This document shows positions 1 to 8,944 of a DNA stretch of 64,000 bases, in pieces. Under the pieces are notes generated by a model. The model made no database searches, was not told the DNA's origin, and was given only the letters and a program-made list of their open reading frames with translations. How positions within the stretch are numbered: position 1 is the stretch's first letter; every line of letters begins with the position of its first letter. The stretch lies in the NCBI GenBank assembly GCA_037129925.1, contig JBAXTZ010000012.1:1-64000 (forward strand). The letters are read 5' to 3'. The stretch is from JBAXTZ01 sp037129925. Its GTDB lineage: Bacteria; Bacillota; Negativicutes; JBAXTZ01. The position numbers and the translations under genes were made by a program.

Positions 1-500
1 ATAGCCCGAATTATCCGCCGGGGATTGTTGAAGTCGATATGTTTATCAGCATTGCTATTTAGGTTCAGCAATTCGCCACGGAGCGCTTCTATTCCCGAAT
101 TTGCAAACAATGCATTCAAGCGGTCGCGCACGGCGCTGGTCAAACCATCTGCAGAAAAATCGTATCCTTCCAACAGCGCTTTGGCATATAAGCCGGTTCC
201 GCCGCAGAGAATCGGAATCTTATTGTTGTCATTCAGGTTGCTAATAATAATTTTTGCGTTTGCTTGAAATTGGGCAACGCTATAATTATCGGCTGGTTCG
301 CAGATGTCAATAAGGTGATGTTCTATTCCGCGCATTTCGGTGCTAGTCGGTTTTGCAGTGCCGATGTTAAAGTTTTTGAAAACCAGCATCGAGTCGCCGG
401 AAATTATCTCGCCGTTCAAACGCAATGCCAACTCAACTGCCAGCGCAGTCTTGCCGCTAGCTGTAGGTCCAAGGACGGCGATTAACTTTTGGTTTTGCAA
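1..500 (-). CDS. miaA: tRNA dimethylallyltransferase MiaA (3' part outside window)
   Basis: Transfers a dimethylallyl group to A37 of tRNAs that read codons starting with U; MiaB, encoded four genes upstream, then methylthiolates the same base. About 166 codons are visible from a TTG start at 500, preceded by AGGAGG with 7 nt spacing. The P-loop GPTASGKT is at residues 11-18. A DSM motif, the family's IGTAKP motif and GGTGLY follow. The residues between DSM and IGTAKP (LVFKNFN) differ somewhat from the usual form. It follows the methyltransferase gene by 4 nt, so it is the distal gene of the RNase J-miaB-mutSL operon. The C-terminal half lies beyond base 1. Confidence 0.95.
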   Translation of the reverse strand, partial: MQNQKLIAVLGPTASGKTALAVELALRLNGEIISGDSMLVFKNFNIGTAKPTSTEMRGIEHHLIDICEPADNYSVAQFQANAKIIISNLNDNNKIPILCGGTGLYAKALLEGYDFSADGLTSAVRDRLNALFANSGIEALRGELLNLNSNADKHIDFNNPRRIIRA

Positions 501-504
501 ACGG

Positions 505-1275
505 CTACCTCCTATAAATAACACCGTAGCGCACCGCTGAGTGTTTACCACCAATAATCTCATCGAAACAGCTTTGACCTTTTGAATATTGTTCGAGCTT
601 AACCACTACTCGCTTGGCAGTTTTACTCGCTGCCAATTCTAACATGTCTACTGTCAACGGCAAGTCACAGACAATAGTTCTTATTGGCGAAAAGGCGCTA
701 GACTTTTGCTGCGGTCGAGCGAACATGGGGTCAAAGTAAATTATGTCAAAGCTTTTATCAGCAATCGTTAATAAATAGTCGTGATAATCAATATTGGTTA
801 AGGTTATGCGTCGCAAAGCAGTATCTAGTTCGGATTTGCCACTCGAAAATTCAGCCAACCCTCGTTTGTTAATGTAACTGAGTAATACTGACCGTTCACA
901 GCCATGAACGCTACCAGATGCGCCAACACAATAGCTGGCAACGATTGCATCGCTTGCCAAACCCAGAGTACAGTCCAGCACCCGCATTCCCGGGGAAAGT
1001 TGCATCGCTGAAGCCATATTGTCGCCTAGACCGCGTTCGATATTTATAATTCGCAATCCGGAAAGATTCAAATGAAAACGGTGAATGCCGTTGACTGAAT
1101 GTAAAGCCGGTCCGTTCTTTTCGAAAACTAGCGCAACGCATTCTTCAGCTAATTTTCTCTGCAAAGGAATCTGGCTACGTTCTAAATACGGCAAATTCAG
1201 TTGAACCGCAATTAATTTGGCTTCGTCGCATATTTCCATAGCTGCATCTTTAATCGTAGTGACAAATTGTAACAA
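505..1275 (-). CDS. Class I SAM-dependent methyltransferase, RsmJ/YpiP-like
   Basis: A 256-residue Rossmann-fold methyltransferase. The SAM-binding motif I is seen as DCTLGLASDA at residues 101-110 and a catalytic-loop motif as FDPMF at 181-185, where many nucleic-acid methyltransferases have DPPY. The layout fits the RsmJ/YpiP group, whose E. coli member methylates 16S rRNA; the substrate of this Firmicutes branch is not certain. The likely start is TTG at 1275, with AGGTG about 8 nt upstream. It sits between mutL (50-nt gap) and miaA (4-nt gap) in one direction, so it is probably cotranscribed with both. Confidence 0.8.
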   Translation of the reverse strand: MLQFVTTIKDAAMEICDEAKLIAVQLNLPYLERSQIPLQRKLAEECVALVFEKNGPALHSVNGIHRFHLNLSGLRIINIERGLGDNMASAMQLSPGMRVLDCTLGLASDAIVASYCVGASGSVHGCERSVLLSYINKRGLAEFSSGKSELDTALRRITLTNIDYHDYLLTIADKSFDIIYFDPMFARPQQKSSAFSPIRTIVCDLPLTVDMLELAASKTAKRVVVKLEQYSKGQSCFDEIIGGKHSAVRYGVIYRR

Positions 1276-1325
1276 AGTTCACACCTGGCTCCGCTAAATA
1301 TTAATTGGTTATGTATAGGTTCCGG

Positions 1326-3077
1326 TTAAGTTCGCTTAAACAACTTATATAAGTCTGACTGAGAAAAGCTTATGGCGGTCGGTCTGCCGTGTGGACAAGT
1401 ATATGGTAGCTTTGTTTGCATAAGTTGATCGATTAATTCCCGCATCGCTGCTGCGTCAAGTTTATCTCCGGCTTTGATCGCGCTTCGGCAAGCTGCAATT
1501 TGGAGAAACTCGTGCCGAAGTTGACCGTGATTAAGTTTTTGATGTTCTTGAAGGTATTTCAGCGCGAGTAAAAATACTTCTACTGCAATGTTTCCGGTCA
1601 TATCAATCGGAACCTCGGAAATCCTAATGGTTGTAGGTGAAGATAACTCAATAGAATAACCTAGTTCAAAGAATTCCAAAGCATGATTAATCGCCAAACT
1701 GCATTCTTGTGGCGACAAATCGACAAATTCATCAATTAATAGTTGTTGTGAGTCGATCCGCGCGGCAGCGCTGGCTAATTTATCATAAATAACTCGCTCG
1801 TGAGCGGCATGTTGATCAACTAACATCAAGTTGTTGTCAACATTGGCCAAAATAAACGTATTATCAAAACAACCATAAATTCCAATTGCGTTTACGGCAA
1901 CTTCGACCTTTGGCGCGTGTACTTCAACAGCATTCATTGCGACACGGATAGTATCCAGTTCGACCAGCGGCTTTTGAATGTAGCGCTGCTGGTTAATTAC
2001 CGCGGATGTTGTTGAAAAATGTTGATTGACAGCGTTGAAAGTCGAATGAATAGGTTTTTGTTCGGAGCTTTGCAAATTAGCTACCGGAGTAATGGTGAGC
2101 GCTTGTGAAATAGCTTTATACACCGCGCTGTATACCGACTGTTCTTCGGAAAACTTAATTTCCTGCTTTTGCGGATGGACATTTATGTCAATAACAGTAG
2201 GATCAATTGCAATTGCTAATACTGCAAAACAGTAACCGTGTTTTGGCAATAATGAATGATAGGCGTTGTCCAATGCTCGAAACAGCATTTTGTTGGCGAT
2301 TACCCGGTTGTTTACAAAAAAAGTTTGCCAAGAACGATTACTCCGCACGATTCCCGGTTTCGCAATATAACCGCTTACTGTTATCGAGTCAGTGTTCAAA
2401 TTAACTTCTATTAGTTGTGAGGCGACTTCTTTACCATATATGGCGGTAACCGTGGCAAATAAATTGCCATTTCCCGGAGTGTTTAATATTAACTTGCCAT
2501 TATGTTTATATTTAATCGCAACGCCAGAATTGGCTAATGCTGTCTTGATCAACATGTTCACTATATGTGTGTTTTCTGTAGAATCTGTTTTCAGAAACTT
2601 GCGTCGTGCAGGCACGTTGAAAAATAATTCACGAACACTGACCGTAGTTCCAATCGAGCGCCCGCTATTATCAAGTTGCAAATTCATACCACCGGTTAGA
2701 GAAACAGTAGTTGCAAAATCAGCCGCCTCTGTCCTTGATTCTAAGGTGAATTTTGCGACTGATGCGATACTGGGTAATGCCTCACCACGAAATCCCATAC
2801 TAGTTACCGAGAACAAATCCTCAATCGAACTAATTTTACTGGTAGCGTGTCTGCGAATGGACAGCTCAGCATCCAGCGGCGACATACCCAAACCGTTATC
2901 GCTTACGCGAATAAGTGACATCCCGCCGTTTTCCGTTTCGATCTCAACTACGCTACTGCCAGCATCAATAGCATTTTCCACTAATTCTTTTACCACTGAT
3001 GCCGGTCGTTCGACAACTTCACCTGCTGCAACCTTATCGGCAGTATTTGCATCTAAAACTTTGATATAGTTTTCCAT
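1326..3077 (-). CDS. mutL: DNA mismatch repair protein MutL (endonuclease type)
   Basis: Couples MutS mismatch recognition to strand removal. The N-terminal GHKL ATPase shows the ELVENAIDAG, DNGLGM and GFRGEAL motifs within residues 30-100. The C-terminal domain has the endonuclease metal site DQHAAHE (421-427), an ACR...AGD motif and CPHGRP near the end, so this is a nicking MutL, as expected where MutH is absent. The final acidic residue of DQHA(X)2E(X)4E is Asp rather than Glu. The ATG at 3077 was chosen because GGAG lies 10 nt upstream; an in-frame TTG at 3086 is too close to that site. It begins 1 nt after the mutS stop. The protein has 583 residues. Confidence 0.96.
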   Translation of the reverse strand: MENYIKVLDANTADKVAAGEVVERPASVVKELVENAIDAGSSVVEIETENGGMSLIRVSDNGLGMSPLDAELSIRRHATSKISSIEDLFSVTSMGFRGEALPSIASVAKFTLESRTEAADFATTVSLTGGMNLQLDNSGRSIGTTVSVRELFFNVPARRKFLKTDSTENTHIVNMLIKTALANSGVAIKYKHNGKLILNTPGNGNLFATVTAIYGKEVASQLIEVNLNTDSITVSGYIAKPGIVRSNRSWQTFFVNNRVIANKMLFRALDNAYHSLLPKHGYCFAVLAIAIDPTVIDINVHPQKQEIKFSEEQSVYSAVYKAISQALTITPVANLQSSEQKPIHSTFNAVNQHFSTTSAVINQQRYIQKPLVELDTIRVAMNAVEVHAPKVEVAVNAIGIYGCFDNTFILANVDNNLMLVDQHAAHERVIYDKLASAAARIDSQQLLIDEFVDLSPQECSLAINHALEFFELGYSIELSSPTTIRISEVPIDMTGNIAVEVFLLALKYLQEHQKLNHGQLRHEFLQIAACRSAIKAGDKLDAAAMRELIDQLMQTKLPYTCPHGRPTAISFSQSDLYKLFKRT

Positions 3078-3078
3078 A

Positions 3079-5670
3079 TTACACAATCTCCGATTTAGCT
3101 GCGCTGTTTAAATTATAGAGAATATTTAGCGCTTCGATAGGTGTGAGTGATAGCACGTCGATATTGGCAAGTTGTTTAAGTGTGTCTGATGTTTGAACGC
3201 CAAATAGTGAATCCATAGCATGTGTCGGCGCTGCTATATGTTGTTTGGATACGATATTTTCCGGATTGGCAGTTTCCAAATTAACCAAGTGCGCTCGCGC
3301 GTTGATAAGAATTTTTTTTGGTAATCCAGCCAAGCTCGCGACATGAATGCCATAACTTTTATCGGCTTTTCCGGGGATTATTCGATGCAGAAACTTAATA
3401 TCATTTCCACGCTCTTTTACTGCCACTGAGAAATTTTTGATTCCATTCATGCTGTCTTCAAGCACCGTTAGTTCATGGTAGTGAGTTGCAAACAAAGTTT
3501 TGGCATGAATACTGTCTTTTATATATTCCAAAACTGCGCGGGCAATACTCATTCCATCGTAAGTGCTGGTTCCTCGTCCAATTTCATCGAGTATTATTAA
3601 ACTATTGCGAGTGGCATTTTTTATGATATGCGCCACCTCGTTCATTTCCATCATAAAAGTACTCTGACCGGTAGATAAATCGTCGTTTGCGCCGATTCGC
3701 GTGAATATTCTATCCACAATTCCGATAGTTGCAGCAGTCGCTGGTATGAAACTACCTGTATGCGCAAGCAAAACCAATAACGCTGTTTGCCGCATATATG
3801 TCGATTTTCCGGCCATGTTCGGACCGGTAATAATCAAAATTTCGCAATCATTATTATTTAATAAAACGTCATTAGGCACATAGCGTTCATTGGTACACAA
3901 CTGCTCAATTACCGGATGGCGACCATCAGTAATGCTGATTTCATTTCCGGTAGTGATATCCGGACGAATGTAGTTGTTGCGACTAGCCGCTTCTGCCAAA
4001 GAATAGAGCGTGTCAATTTCTGCGATTCTTCGGGCGCTGTCTTGAATTTCACAGAGTTGTTTAGCGATAGCTTGACAAATTTGATTGAATATATGAAACT
4101 CAATGTTTACAATTCGTTCATGGGCTCCAAGTATTTTTGATTCAAAATCCTTAAGCTCCTGAGTAATATAGCGCTCGGCGTTAGCCAGCGTCTGCTTCCT
4201 GGTATAGTGTAACGGCGCGGTGGCGCTGTTGGCGTGAGTTATCTCAATATAATAGCCAAACACCTTGTTAAAGCCAATTTTAAGCGATTTAATGCCGGTT
4301 GCTTCACGTTCACGTGTTTCCATAGCCAATAAAAAAGTTTTGGCATCTTTGGATATTGTTCGCAGTTCGTCCAACTCAATATCAAAACTTGACCGAATAA
4401 TCCCGCCATCACGAACCGAAAGCGGAGGTGAATCTTCAATTGCCGCCGTTAACAAATCGACGATATCGCCAAACGCGCGTGTGCTTGCAGAAAAATCAAC
4501 TAACAAAGCTGCATTAGCAGTCGCAAATATCTCTTTTAATTGCGGAATCACGATTAGCGAGTTCTTTAGCGCAATCAAATCGCGAGCATTAGCCGTGCCA
4601 AAATCGACACGGGCGAGAATTCTTTCCAAATCCTGAACACATTTTAAGCCAGCCTGGCAGTTTTGTAACAACAGGGGCTGGGCAACTAGCTCTTGGATTG
4701 CATCTTGACGCGTACTGATTTTGATTGGATTGAGCAATGGATATTCCAACCATTTTTTCAACATCCGACCACCCAATGCTGTACAGGTATAATCAACCAC
4801 CGACAGCAAAGTGTCTTTTTTTGAGCCGTCACGCATATTGCGGGATATTTCCAAATTGCGTAAGCTGGCTGAATCGATGACCATTGTGTCTTCAACTGAA
4901 AAATAACTCAAACGGTTAATGTGACCTAAATGTTTTTTTTGCGTAAATTCCAAATACTCTAATAGCAATCCGCATGCTAAAACAGCATTTGAATCGTCAA
5001 TTTGTTGTTCAGAAAAATGTCTGGCAAATAACTCAACCGGTAAACTATTACCATCATACAATCGCTCGGTTAATAGAGTATTTGGCAGTCTTGTCGTTAA
5101 CAAAGTTTTCAATCTTTCCAACTCGGTGATTCGAGTGGCGAGTAATAATTCTGCCGGTAATACTCGGGCGAGAAAGTCTTCAAGCTGCGAAAAGTTTAGG
5201 CACTTTAGCCAAAAAAACTCACCGGTGGAAATATCCGCCGCTGCTAAATACAATATTCCCTCTTGTTCGAATAGTAATGCGATGAAATTGTTTCGGTCAC
5301 GGGACAACATTGATTCGGACAATATTGTTCCGGGCGTAATAATGCGGATAACTTCACGCCGAACAAGGCCTTTAGCTATTTTAGCATCTTCGACTTGTTC
5401 GCATATCGCAACTTTGTAGCCTTTTGCGATTAATTTTGCAATATAGCCCTCTGCTGCATGATACGGTACGCCGCACATTGGGACTTTTTCGTCACTTCCA
5501 GCATCGCGACCGGTAAGAGTGATTTCTAGTTCGCGAGAAGCGGTCAAGGCATCAGAAAAAAACATCTCGTAGAAATCTCCCAAACGATAAAATAAGATTT
5601 CTTCCAGATGTTTATTTTTTATTTCCAAGTACTGCATGATCATAGGAGTATAACTCGGTGTTTGGCTCAT
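3079..5670 (-). CDS. mutS: DNA mismatch repair protein MutS
   Basis: Recognises mismatches and small loops and recruits MutL. At 863 residues it is full length for MutS1. The mismatch-reading Phe-x-Glu is in GDFYEMF near the N-terminus. The ABC-type ATPase has Walker A GPNMAGKST at about residues 615-623 and a DEIGRGTSTYDG Walker B/signature stretch. A connector, lever and clamp region lies between them. The C-terminus is short, with the usual low-complexity linker. The ATG start at 5670 follows miaB by 7 nt, and the gene is coupled to mutL downstream. Confidence 0.97.
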   Translation of the reverse strand: MSQTPSYTPMIMQYLEIKNKHLEEILFYRLGDFYEMFFSDALTASRELEITLTGRDAGSDEKVPMCGVPYHAAEGYIAKLIAKGYKVAICEQVEDAKIAKGLVRREVIRIITPGTILSESMLSRDRNNFIALLFEQEGILYLAAADISTGEFFWLKCLNFSQLEDFLARVLPAELLLATRITELERLKTLLTTRLPNTLLTERLYDGNSLPVELFARHFSEQQIDDSNAVLACGLLLEYLEFTQKKHLGHINRLSYFSVEDTMVIDSASLRNLEISRNMRDGSKKDTLLSVVDYTCTALGGRMLKKWLEYPLLNPIKISTRQDAIQELVAQPLLLQNCQAGLKCVQDLERILARVDFGTANARDLIALKNSLIVIPQLKEIFATANAALLVDFSASTRAFGDIVDLLTAAIEDSPPLSVRDGGIIRSSFDIELDELRTISKDAKTFLLAMETREREATGIKSLKIGFNKVFGYYIEITHANSATAPLHYTRKQTLANAERYITQELKDFESKILGAHERIVNIEFHIFNQICQAIAKQLCEIQDSARRIAEIDTLYSLAEAASRNNYIRPDITTGNEISITDGRHPVIEQLCTNERYVPNDVLLNNNDCEILIITGPNMAGKSTYMRQTALLVLLAHTGSFIPATAATIGIVDRIFTRIGANDDLSTGQSTFMMEMNEVAHIIKNATRNSLIILDEIGRGTSTYDGMSIARAVLEYIKDSIHAKTLFATHYHELTVLEDSMNGIKNFSVAVKERGNDIKFLHRIIPGKADKSYGIHVASLAGLPKKILINARAHLVNLETANPENIVSKQHIAAPTHAMDSLFGVQTSDTLKQLANIDVLSLTPIEALNILYNLNSAAKSEIV

Positions 5671-5677
5671 GCGTCCC

Positions 5678-6985
5678 TCATATTAATTCACCGCGGAGCA
5701 ACCAGGTTTGCGCGGCAATGATTTTGACTAAGATAGTTGATCCGACTATTTCTTTTCCTTGATAAGTCCAAAGGACAATTTTATTCCCGGCGGTTCTGCC
5801 GGTCCAAACATTAACGTCCTTTCTACTTGGACCTTCCACGGAAACCAGCTCATTATTGCCGACCAATTCGCAATTCTTTTTTAAGCTAATCTCGTTTTGC
5901 ACTTTCATTAATTGCTGCAAGCGGCGCTTTTTCTCTGGTAGTGATATTTGATTTTGCATCAAGGCTGCCGGAGTTCCTGACCGCTTAGAATAAATAAATG
6001 TATAAGCGAGATCGAATTCGGCGGCGCGCATTAATTCTAATGTATCATTGAACATATCATCAGTTTCGCCAGGGAATCCGACAATGATATCCGTAGTAAT
6101 TGTTGCATTTGGTATAGCGACGCGAATTGTATTGATCAAGTCGAGATAATCGGCGGCAGTGTATCCGCGATTCATCAGCTGTAATATTTCATCATTACCA
6201 GCCTGAACTGGTAAGTGGAAATGTTTGGTGATGGCCGGACTGTTAGCTATTACGTTGATGACTTCAACGCTCATATCACGCGGATGCGAGGTCATATACC
6301 GCAACCGTTCGATGCCCGGGATAGCGGCTATCGCTTCGAGTAACTGCGCAAAACTAATTTCATTAGCGGCATCTTTCCCGTAAGAATTGACGTTTTGCCC
6401 AAGCAAGACAATTTCTTTGTAACCAGTTGCGATGATTTTGGTAATTTCAGCCATTATTTCCGCGCTATTGCGGCTGTTTTCCCGACCACGCACATGCGGT
6501 ACTATGCAGTAGCTGCAAAAGTTGTTGCAACCATGCATAATTGGAACGTAAGCCGCTGTTTTGTCGAATCGTACCGGCTCATGATTTTGTGTGAACCGGC
6601 GAACTTCCATTGAAGTATGATTTATCCGCTCACCGTTTCGCGCCGCCACGATTGCATCGTTTAAATACTCCAGATTTTGCGGTCCGAGCACAATGTCAAT
6701 ATGCCCGTACTTGCTAAGTAAATCATCAGCATTTTTCTGCGCCATGCAGCCGGTAATAATGTTTATCAAATCTGGCCGATTTTTTTTTAGCCGTTTAAGC
6801 TCGCCAATTTTTCCGTGGATTTTCTTTTCAGCGCTTTCGCGGACACAGCAGGTATTAATAATAATACAATCTGCCAGTTCAGGGTTATCAGTCTTCTGAT
6901 AACCTAATTCGCACAACTGCCCTGCCAGATTTTCCGAATCGTTTTCGTTCATCTGGCAGCCATGGGTTTGGATATAGTAATACAT
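5678..6985 (-). CDS. miaB: tRNA-2-methylthio-N6-dimethylallyladenosine synthase MiaB
   Basis: A radical-SAM methylthiotransferase acting on i6A37, the product of MiaA, which is encoded in the same operon. It has an N-terminal UPF0004 domain with three spaced cysteines (QTHGCQMN, NTCCVRE, TGCMAQ), a radical-SAM CxxxCxxC as CNNFCSYC near residues 152-159, and a C-terminal TRAM-like region. At 435 residues it has normal length. The ATG overlaps the RNase J stop codon by one base (TAATG), which suggests translational coupling. Confidence 0.96.
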   Translation of the reverse strand: MYYYIQTHGCQMNENDSENLAGQLCELGYQKTDNPELADCIIINTCCVRESAEKKIHGKIGELKRLKKNRPDLINIITGCMAQKNADDLLSKYGHIDIVLGPQNLEYLNDAIVAARNGERINHTSMEVRRFTQNHEPVRFDKTAAYVPIMHGCNNFCSYCIVPHVRGRENSRNSAEIMAEITKIIATGYKEIVLLGQNVNSYGKDAANEISFAQLLEAIAAIPGIERLRYMTSHPRDMSVEVINVIANSPAITKHFHLPVQAGNDEILQLMNRGYTAADYLDLINTIRVAIPNATITTDIIVGFPGETDDMFNDTLELMRAAEFDLAYTFIYSKRSGTPAALMQNQISLPEKKRRLQQLMKVQNEISLKKNCELVGNNELVSVEGPSRKDVNVWTGRTAGNKIVLWTYQGKEIVGSTILVKIIAAQTWLLRGELI

Positions 6986-8652
6986 TAATTCTCCATAAGA
7001 ATAGGTAATATCATTGGACGACGACGTACCTTTTCATAAAGAAAGCGGCTGAGATTGTCGCGAAGCGCGGTCTTAATCGTCGGCCAATCAACGTTGCCGT
7101 TTTGCAATTGTTTTTCAATTATTGTTTGTGCGCGTTTGCGAATTTCCTGGATTAATTCATCAGATTCACGAACGTATACAAAACCACGCGATAATATATC
7201 CGGACCAGCAGTAAGTTGGCAGGCATTACTATCGATCGTAGCTACAACCATTAAGATTCCGTCTTCGGACAATTGCTTTCGATCCCGTAACACAATGTTA
7301 CCAACGTCACCAACGCCCAAGCCGTCAATCAGCATTTTCCCAGAGGTAACTTTGCCGGTAATGCTTATTTTGCCTCTGGAAACATCTACGACATTGCCAT
7401 TTTCCGCAACGATAATATTCTCTTTAGGAATTCCAACTTCTTGAGCGAGTTTGGAATGTTTTTTCAAAAACCGTAAATCGCCGTGATAGGGAATGAAAAA
7501 CTTCGGTTTTATCAATTGCAACATCAGTTTAAGCTCTTCCTGACTGGCGTGACCAGAAACGTGCATTCCTGATTCACTCTCATAAACAACTTCTGCGCCT
7601 TGTTTTACCAAAGAATCCACAGTTTTTGCAACCGATTTTTCGTTGCCAGGAATTGGTGTCGCTGAAATAATCACTGTATCAGTGGGAGTTATTTCAACTT
7701 GTCGATGATCGTTTGCAGCCATTCGCGATAGCGCTGAACGCGGTTCGCCCTGACTGCCGGTTGAAATAATAACGACCTTATTTTTCGGATAGTTTTTTAG
7801 TTGATTCAAATCAATCAGTAAATTATCAGGGACGTTCAAATAGCCCATTTCGATAGCTATTGCAACTAGCGTAACCATGCTGCGTCCACAAATCGCTACT
7901 CTTCGACCATGTGCAACCGCGGTATCTAGTACTTGCTGAATGCGATGGATATTTGAAGAAAAAGTTGCCACTATTATGCGTTCACGGGCGGTGCCAAATA
8001 CTTTGTCAAAAGTAGGTCCAACACTTTTTTCACTGGCGGTATATCCAGTTCGTTCGGCGTTGGTACTATCTGATAATAAAGCTAATACGCCATTTTGTCC
8101 GAGTGAAGCTAACTTGAAAAAGTCGGTCACTTGTCCATCGACTGGTGTAGTGTCAATCTTGAAATCGCCGGTAAACAACACCGTTCCAACCGGGGTATGG
8201 ACAGCAATCGCCATCGCATCCGGAGTACTGTGACTTACGTGAATAAACTCCGCTTTAAAAGACTTGCTAAGAGTTATCGTATCGCCGGCTTTCACCGGTC
8301 GCAGCATTTTGTCGCGCAAACCATGCTCTTTGCATTTATTAGCAACCAAACCACAAGTTAGGCGACTACCGTAAACCGGTAATTCGACCAATTCTTTCAT
8401 CACATATGGTAAAGCGCCGATATGATCCTCATGAGAGTGAGTAATTACAATTGCCTTTAGTATATCTTTGTTCTCAACCAGATACGTAAAATCCGGAATG
8501 ACCAAATCAATACCTAACATATCATCTTCCGGGAACCGCAATCCGGCATCTACAACAATCATTTCATCGTTATAGCGAACTACAGTCATGTTCTTGCCGA
8601 CTTCCCCCATTCCACCCAGTGGAATTATTTGTATTTTTTCCTTTTTAGCCAA
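6985..8652 (-). CDS. rnj: Ribonuclease J
   Basis: A metallo-beta-lactamase/beta-CASP ribonuclease with 5'-3' exo- and endonuclease activity, central to mRNA decay and RNA processing in Firmicutes. It shows the zinc motif THSHEDH (about residues 71-78), a GDFKID segment, beta-CASP motifs and the C-terminal SGHAS region. I place the start at TTG 8652, directly preceded by GGAGG and giving LAKKEKIQIIPLGG and 555 residues, the usual length. The frame stays open for 42 more codons upstream, but no ribosome site is visible there. It heads the operon rnj-miaB-mutS-mutL-methyltransferase-miaA and has an approximately 200-nt leader. Confidence 0.93.
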   Translation of the reverse strand: MAKKEKIQIIPLGGMGEVGKNMTVVRYNDEMIVVDAGLRFPEDDMLGIDLVIPDFTYLVENKDILKAIVITHSHEDHIGALPYVMKELVELPVYGSRLTCGLVANKCKEHGLRDKMLRPVKAGDTITLSKSFKAEFIHVSHSTPDAMAIAVHTPVGTVLFTGDFKIDTTPVDGQVTDFFKLASLGQNGVLALLSDSTNAERTGYTASEKSVGPTFDKVFGTARERIIVATFSSNIHRIQQVLDTAVAHGRRVAICGRSMVTLVAIAIEMGYLNVPDNLLIDLNQLKNYPKNKVVIISTGSQGEPRSALSRMAANDHRQVEITPTDTVIISATPIPGNEKSVAKTVDSLVKQGAEVVYESESGMHVSGHASQEELKLMLQLIKPKFFIPYHGDLRFLKKHSKLAQEVGIPKENIIVAENGNVVDVSRGKISITGKVTSGKMLIDGLGVGDVGNIVLRDRKQLSEDGILMVVATIDSNACQLTAGPDILSRGFVYVRESDELIQEIRKRAQTIIEKQLQNGNVDWPTIKTALRDNLSRFLYEKVRRRPMILPILMEN

Positions 8653-8858
8653 TTTTCCTCCATATAAATCAAATACAGAGCGACAAATATTATTTTTGCG
8701 CTCATTGAAAATTATTCTGTTGTCGTACTTTGTATTATTACTGTTAACAAAACCCACAATATGTTTTTCGAATTTCAAATATTAAGAATTTCGAAATATT
8801 ATGCAATCAGCTCAGTAATAACGAAAATGTATTTGCCTCCGAACAAAATATTACACAG

Positions 8859-8887
8859 ATTATACACTATATACACTTACATAACAA
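8859..8887 (-). promoter_or_regulatory. Sigma-70-type promoter for the RNase J-mutSL operon
   Basis: On the minus strand TTGTTA (8887-8882) and TATAAT (8864-8859) are separated by exactly 17 nt. The -35 box abuts the U-rich tail of the terminator of the preceding asd operon. Transcription would start near 8852, leaving a leader of about 200 nt before the RNase J TTG codon. I found no known riboswitch in that leader. A GGAGG at about 8837-8841 precedes only a very short frame. Confidence 0.65.
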
Positions 8888-8921
8888 GGGCAGCTTCGTG
8901 GAATATCACGAAACTGCCCTT
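8886..8921 (-). terminator. Intrinsic terminator after asd
   Basis: An inverted repeat, AAGGGCAG-C-TTCGTG against CACGAA-A-CTGCCCTT with a 6-nt loop, gives a stem of 14 pairs with one mismatch. On the minus strand it is followed by TTGTTATGT, a weak U tract. It lies 24 nt beyond the asd stop codon and just before the RNase J promoter. Confidence 0.8.
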
Positions 8922-8944
8922 ATGGAACACGGTTAATTAAAGCG

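Noticed and set aside
8653..8778. 42-residue N-terminal extension of RNase J
   Set aside because: The TTG at 8778 has no ribosome site, while TTG 8652 has GGAGG just upstream and gives the family length.
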